NCBI GenBank assembly: GCA_002483085.1
Contig: DLHF01000066.1
Span: forward strand, 1-41,462
DNA from: Ignavibacteria bacterium UBA7675
GTDB lineage: Bacteria > Bacteroidota > Ignavibacteria > Kapaibacteriales > UB7675
DNA: 41,462 nucleotides
Reading direction: 5' to 3'
Shown here: positions 38,336-41,462 of the stretch, piece after piece
How the letters are laid out: the number at the start of each line of letters is the position of its first letter
Numbering within the stretch: the first letter of the stretch is position 1
The notes under the pieces: generated by a model
What the model was told of the DNA's origin: nothing
Database searches by the model: none
The model's input: only the letters and a program-made list of their open reading frames with translations
Position numbers and translations under genes: made by a program

Positions 38336-40962
38336 TGACTACCAGACTTTCCACTTTTGTGTTGCCGGGGTTGTTTTTCCTGGCAACAATGTCGCTCTGT
38401 GCCCAGTCGCCATGCCCTGATAAAGTGCTAACGACGAGCACAACTGCATCAGTAAACACTGAGAAGCCGTCGATGAAGAATTTTGACCCGAGCCGATCTC
38501 ATCCTATGATTTTTGACTGGACACAGCCGTACTTTTCCGTGCAGTCGAACGCGCCGGACATTCGGTACAGGGCAGCCTTGCAATCGCCGTTTTTCCAGAG
38601 AACTAACAGTATCACGAACCATCTTTCGGATGCTCCCGACATGCAGTCGGACGACGGCTGGGAGCTGATACGCCAAGACTTCGGCTATGTTTACCAACCC
38701 TCCATGCCTGTCGATCCATTAGGGCTTAAACGAACGACTGGCTCCGGAGACCCAGCACCGGTCGGCAATCCATTCTTCATCCTCTACAATCGATATACAG
38801 GTGTGTTGCGGGTATTCATCGCCGTCGGACAATTGTCTGAGCACAGCGGGGCACGCATGAAAATTTATCAGGTTGAAGGAAACGCTGTTTCTCCTCTACA
38901 GAGTTCGCTTCTCTACGAATCATCGGAAGCAAAACCTCTCATGGCTCTTGATGACTTCGTGCGCCCGGAACTAAATGTTATTTCCCGCTTTAGTAACCAA
39001 GAGGGAAGCTGGTTGTACGCCGATTTCCCAACGACCTATGATCCCTGCACCTGTCTCTATTCTTCATCGATACAGATTGATATTGATTTGATCGAAGAGG
39101 CCCATGTAGAGCTAACAGGCGAAACAGAGGGAACACTTGCTTCTATAACGAATAATCAGGGAGAACTCAACAATGATGACCGTTCCATGGCCTTTGGTCT
39201 AACTAATCTGATTGACGGCGGAAAGAAGGCAGCGGAATCGTTTAAGAATACCCAAGATATGACGAGCAAGGCTTGGGAAGCGATTAATGCTGCGAAGCAG
39301 AAGGACGCTCTGGCAAAGGGACTCGGCAATAGTACAGAGCTCAAGGGACTGGTGACCACTGATGACTGGCGGAATTTTTACAATAGCCTCACCCCGGCTG
39401 GAAAATCCATAGCCGATGAACTTTTTCAGAAATACGATAAAAAGAAAGAAGAAGTGAGTTGGTTAGAGGAAATTCTCGCATCCTTTAGCTTTTTAGAAAA
39501 ACCTCTCAAGTATGTGCCCTTTGTAAGCGCTGCTGTCGACGTCTTCGACTTTTTTGTCGGCGGCGGAAAAAAAGAACCGACGGGGCCGCAAAAGGTGGAA
39601 GTCCAACCCATGGCAATCCGGATGACCACAAAGCTACAAGGCACAATAACCGCTCAGCATTATTATGGCAGTACCACGTTTTTCACCCCCGGTTCTAAGG
39701 ACAACGCCACACGCTTGCCAGAGACCGACTACCCGATGTACAACCAAACATTAGGTACGTTTAACCTTATTAGTACCCCAAAGGTAAAATGCTATTACCA
39801 AACTGAGAATACGACAGTGGAAACTAGGCTTGATGAGACCAACAGTTGGGTAAGCGATACATGTATAGGTGCCAATACGGCTCGACGCTACTACCAGCTT
39901 GCTGAAGATGTGAAATATGTGGTGAATCCAGCAGCAGGTTTTGATATGGCTAATATTGAAATCCTTGCCTCGCTTGTATTCGATTTCGACTACAATATTG
40001 AGCAGGAGTTGCGCCAATATTCACACCCTATACTTCTACAAGAAAGTACTCACCAATACCGAACTCGCTACGTGCCTTTGGGCTGCCTCAAAGACTTGTT
40101 TGTAGAGTTTCTCTATAGAAGGACATTCTGCGATTTGCGTACTGACGAATGGGGAAGCCCCTCATATCCGGGTACTCCTCCTATATCGCGAGCACCTCAG
40201 TTTGTATGGCTTAAGCTCGTTGTTCGCCTGCCTCGCGCTGATCGTGATAGCAGAACGCAAGGCGTGCTTTTTGTAGGAAAGTATCCAGTGTCCATTACCG
40301 ATCTACCCGGTTACAACCCAGCAGAGTGGACTACGCACAGCGATTACGACGATGTGCCGAACGACATTGCCTTTACCAACCAAGTGGCTGGCCGCTACAG
40401 TGCCTGGAATACAATTACTGTTGAGTCGGGAGCTGATGTCGGTAATTACTCTGCTGGTGGTGTGTCTCTGGCAAAGGCCGATCTTGTTGCAGGCGAAAGA
40501 ATTACTGTAAAGCCGGGCGGCAGGGTACATCAAGAAAGCAGTCTGCGTATCGGTTTGCCTGAGGTCTGTACACGCTCGCTTCCCCCTGCATCCGCATCGG
40601 AAATTATGAGCTTCTGTAACAGTAGCGCCTATCAGGCTGCACGTCAATTTCCGAAGGACATGAGCGAGGACGTGGAGCCGAGACCGGGCACAAACACAGA
40701 ACCATCGGTACTCATTAGCATATCGCCCAATCCATCGGCGGACAGGGTTGCAATACGATACCATGTTGCTGAACCATCGCCGGTAACAATTGAGATTGTC
40801 AATCCTCTCGGTGTTGTCGTTGGTGTGGTGGCTTCGATGTCCGAACACAAACCGGGCGAGCATACGGCGAGCTTCGACGGCAGTAGCCTCGCGCGTGGCG
40901 TGTACTACTGTGTGCTCCGCTGCAATGGCGATGTACAGGCACAGCAGTTTGTTCTGTACTAA
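38335..40962 (+). CDS. Large secreted protein with T9SS sorting domain
   Basis: An 875-residue exported protein with signal peptide MTTRLSTFVL...SLCAQ. No enzymatic domain is recognisable in the long middle region. It contains a helical, hydrophobic patch (ILASFSFLEKPLKYVPFVSAAVDVFDFFVGGG, near residue 380) and beta-rich segments, including a late stretch (TITVESGADVGNYSAGGVSL) like that in filamentous surface proteins. The final ~85 residues are a T9SS type A sorting domain: ISISPNPSADRVAIRYHV, then LARGVYYCVLRCNGDVQAQQFVLY. It is therefore targeted across the outer membrane, probably anchored there. It is the last gene of the coupled operon; a strong terminator follows. Confidence 0.85.
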   Translation: MTTRLSTFVLPGLFFLATMSLCAQSPCPDKVLTTSTTASVNTEKPSMKNFDPSRSHPMIFDWTQPYFSVQSNAPDIRYRAALQSPFFQRTNSITNHLSDAPDMQSDDGWELIRQDFGYVYQPSMPVDPLGLKRTTGSGDPAPVGNPFFILYNRYTGVLRVFIAVGQLSEHSGARMKIYQVEGNAVSPLQSSLLYESSEAKPLMALDDFVRPELNVISRFSNQEGSWLYADFPTTYDPCTCLYSSSIQIDIDLIEEAHVELTGETEGTLASITNNQGELNNDDRSMAFGLTNLIDGGKKAAESFKNTQDMTSKAWEAINAAKQKDALAKGLGNSTELKGLVTTDDWRNFYNSLTPAGKSIADELFQKYDKKKEEVSWLEEILASFSFLEKPLKYVPFVSAAVDVFDFFVGGGKKEPTGPQKVEVQPMAIRMTTKLQGTITAQHYYGSTTFFTPGSKDNATRLPETDYPMYNQTLGTFNLISTPKVKCYYQTENTTVETRLDETNSWVSDTCIGANTARRYYQLAEDVKYVVNPAAGFDMANIEILASLVFDFDYNIEQELRQYSHPILLQESTHQYRTRYVPLGCLKDLFVEFLYRRTFCDLRTDEWGSPSYPGTPPISRAPQFVWLKLVVRLPRADRDSRTQGVLFVGKYPVSITDLPGYNPAEWTTHSDYDDVPNDIAFTNQVAGRYSAWNTITVESGADVGNYSAGGVSLAKADLVAGERITVKPGGRVHQESSLRIGLPEVCTRSLPPASASEIMSFCNSSAYQAARQFPKDMSEDVEPRPGTNTEPSVLISISPNPSADRVAIRYHVAEPSPVTIEIVNPLGVVVGVVASMSEHKPGEHTASFDGSSLARGVYYCVLRCNGDVQAQQFVLY

Positions 40963-40987
40963 TTTTCCTGCAACATTAGTATGTACA

Positions 40988-41024
40988 ACACGGAGTCGGA
41001 TATCCAACCGGCTCCGTGTTTTTT
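40988..41024 (+). terminator. Terminator of the surface-protein operon
   Basis: ACACGGAGTCGG (40988-40999) pairs with CCGGCTCCGTGT (41008-41019), with one G-T pair, followed by six T residues. It lies only 10 bases before the next possible start codon. Confidence 0.9.
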
Positions 41025-41034
41025 ATCACCTCTG

Positions 41035-41462
41035 ATGAAACCTATCATGAACATTTTATGCTGCCGCTTGATACTGTCCATAGCTCTTATCGCTGCACTG
41101 CTGTGTAGCTGCTCCGACACAACCGCGCCCGATCCGTGCAGCGGAAGCGAGCCCGTTACAGCGCACTTTACCATGTATGAATCCCTCGATGGAAAAGCTG
41201 TAGCTGCTGATACCGTGCTTTTTGGCAATTTTATTAGCTTTGCCGCAGATAAAAAATATGATAGCTACCAGTGGCGTATCGGCACCGATGCACGTGTCTG
41301 GCGAGACAGTGTCGTGCGACTGCGCTTTGAGAAAGCCGAAGGCGATGTGCCCGTATATCTGATTGTGCACGGCAAGCCCAATACCGCGTGCTTTGCCAAC
41401 GACGATGGTATCGACACGGTAAAGAAAATTTTGCACGTGGCTGGCGGGTGGGAGAAGACACG
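41035..41462 (+). CDS. Lipoprotein paralogue 2, cut by the window end
   Basis: A partial frame with in-frame ATGs at 41035 and 41047, running off the right edge; its stop is not seen. Signal peptide MNILCCRLILSIALIAALLCSC is followed by SDTTAPDPCSGSEPVTAHFT, then KYDSYQWRIGTDARVW and LIVHGKPNTACFANDDGID, which are nearly the same as in the gene at 37577. Several blocks are almost identical at the DNA level, for example the stretch starting GCTCCGACACAACCGCGCC. This is a recent tandem duplicate or gene-conversion product. By analogy with the first copy, another T9SS-type gene may follow outside the window (inference). Confidence 0.85.
   Translation, partial: MKPIMNILCCRLILSIALIAALLCSCSDTTAPDPCSGSEPVTAHFTMYESLDGKAVAADTVLFGNFISFAADKKYDSYQWRIGTDARVWRDSVVRLRFEKAEGDVPVYLIVHGKPNTACFANDDGIDTVKKILHVAGGWEKT

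Overview
The window reads as a chromosomal segment of a Bacteroidota/Chlorobiota-group bacterium; a Kapabacteria- or Ignavibacteria-like lineage is my best guess, inferred and not proven. Three things support this. Two secreted proteins end in a type IX secretion (T9SS) C-terminal sorting domain. Several promoters fit the Bacteroidota pattern TTTG, 19-20 bases, TAnnTTTG (for example at 1035-1066 and 26030-26060). Family content also fits: a surface protein with the WADFVF...LPTL..VE tail typical of the group, DUF4870, DUF4197 and many SpII lipoproteins. I see no tRNA, rRNA, CRISPR array or intact insertion sequence.

Layout. 1-8.5 kb is housekeeping: cdsA (minus), a degenerate 3-hydroxyacyl-CoA dehydrogenase-like protein coupled to a MtnX-like HAD phosphatase, a rhomboid protease, the kinase SrkA, a P-loop kinase overlapping an AraC-type regulator, a ClpP paralogue with a changed triad, and rsgA behind a long structured leader. 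8.8-18.7 kb holds an M3 peptidase, argD, a DoxX-like protein, a YdjM-type membrane hydrolase, a TylF-type methyltransferase, a DUF4197 protein, a diheme cytochrome c and an M42 aminopeptidase.

19.4-23.1 kb is the most unusual coding region. Three consecutive lipoproteins share an N-terminus and are built from a 17-residue repeat with a HI...G....KY core that I do not recognise; an anchored protein of unknown family follows. 23.1-24.4 kb has no protein gene but contains a strong candidate structured small RNA (promoter, nested helices, terminator) and two more terminators.

24.4-28.7 kb is a pterin/deazapurine locus: folB-folK-deoxynucleoside kinase leftward, queF-queD-gltX rightward, from back-to-back promoters. 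28.8-32.4 kb carries a lipoprotein, an NtrC-family regulator with an altered sigma-54 loop, an arginase-family hydrolase and a small ORF. 32.4-41.5 kb is dominated by exported proteins: a C25-like T9SS protein, a lipoprotein, a DUF4870 protein, and a translationally coupled operon (surface protein, lipoprotein, T9SS protein) followed by a second copy of the lipoprotein cut by the window end.

Two families of short dispersed noncoding repeats, called A and B here, lie only in intergenic gaps. Twice they occur together as an inverted A-B composite of about 200-240 bp.
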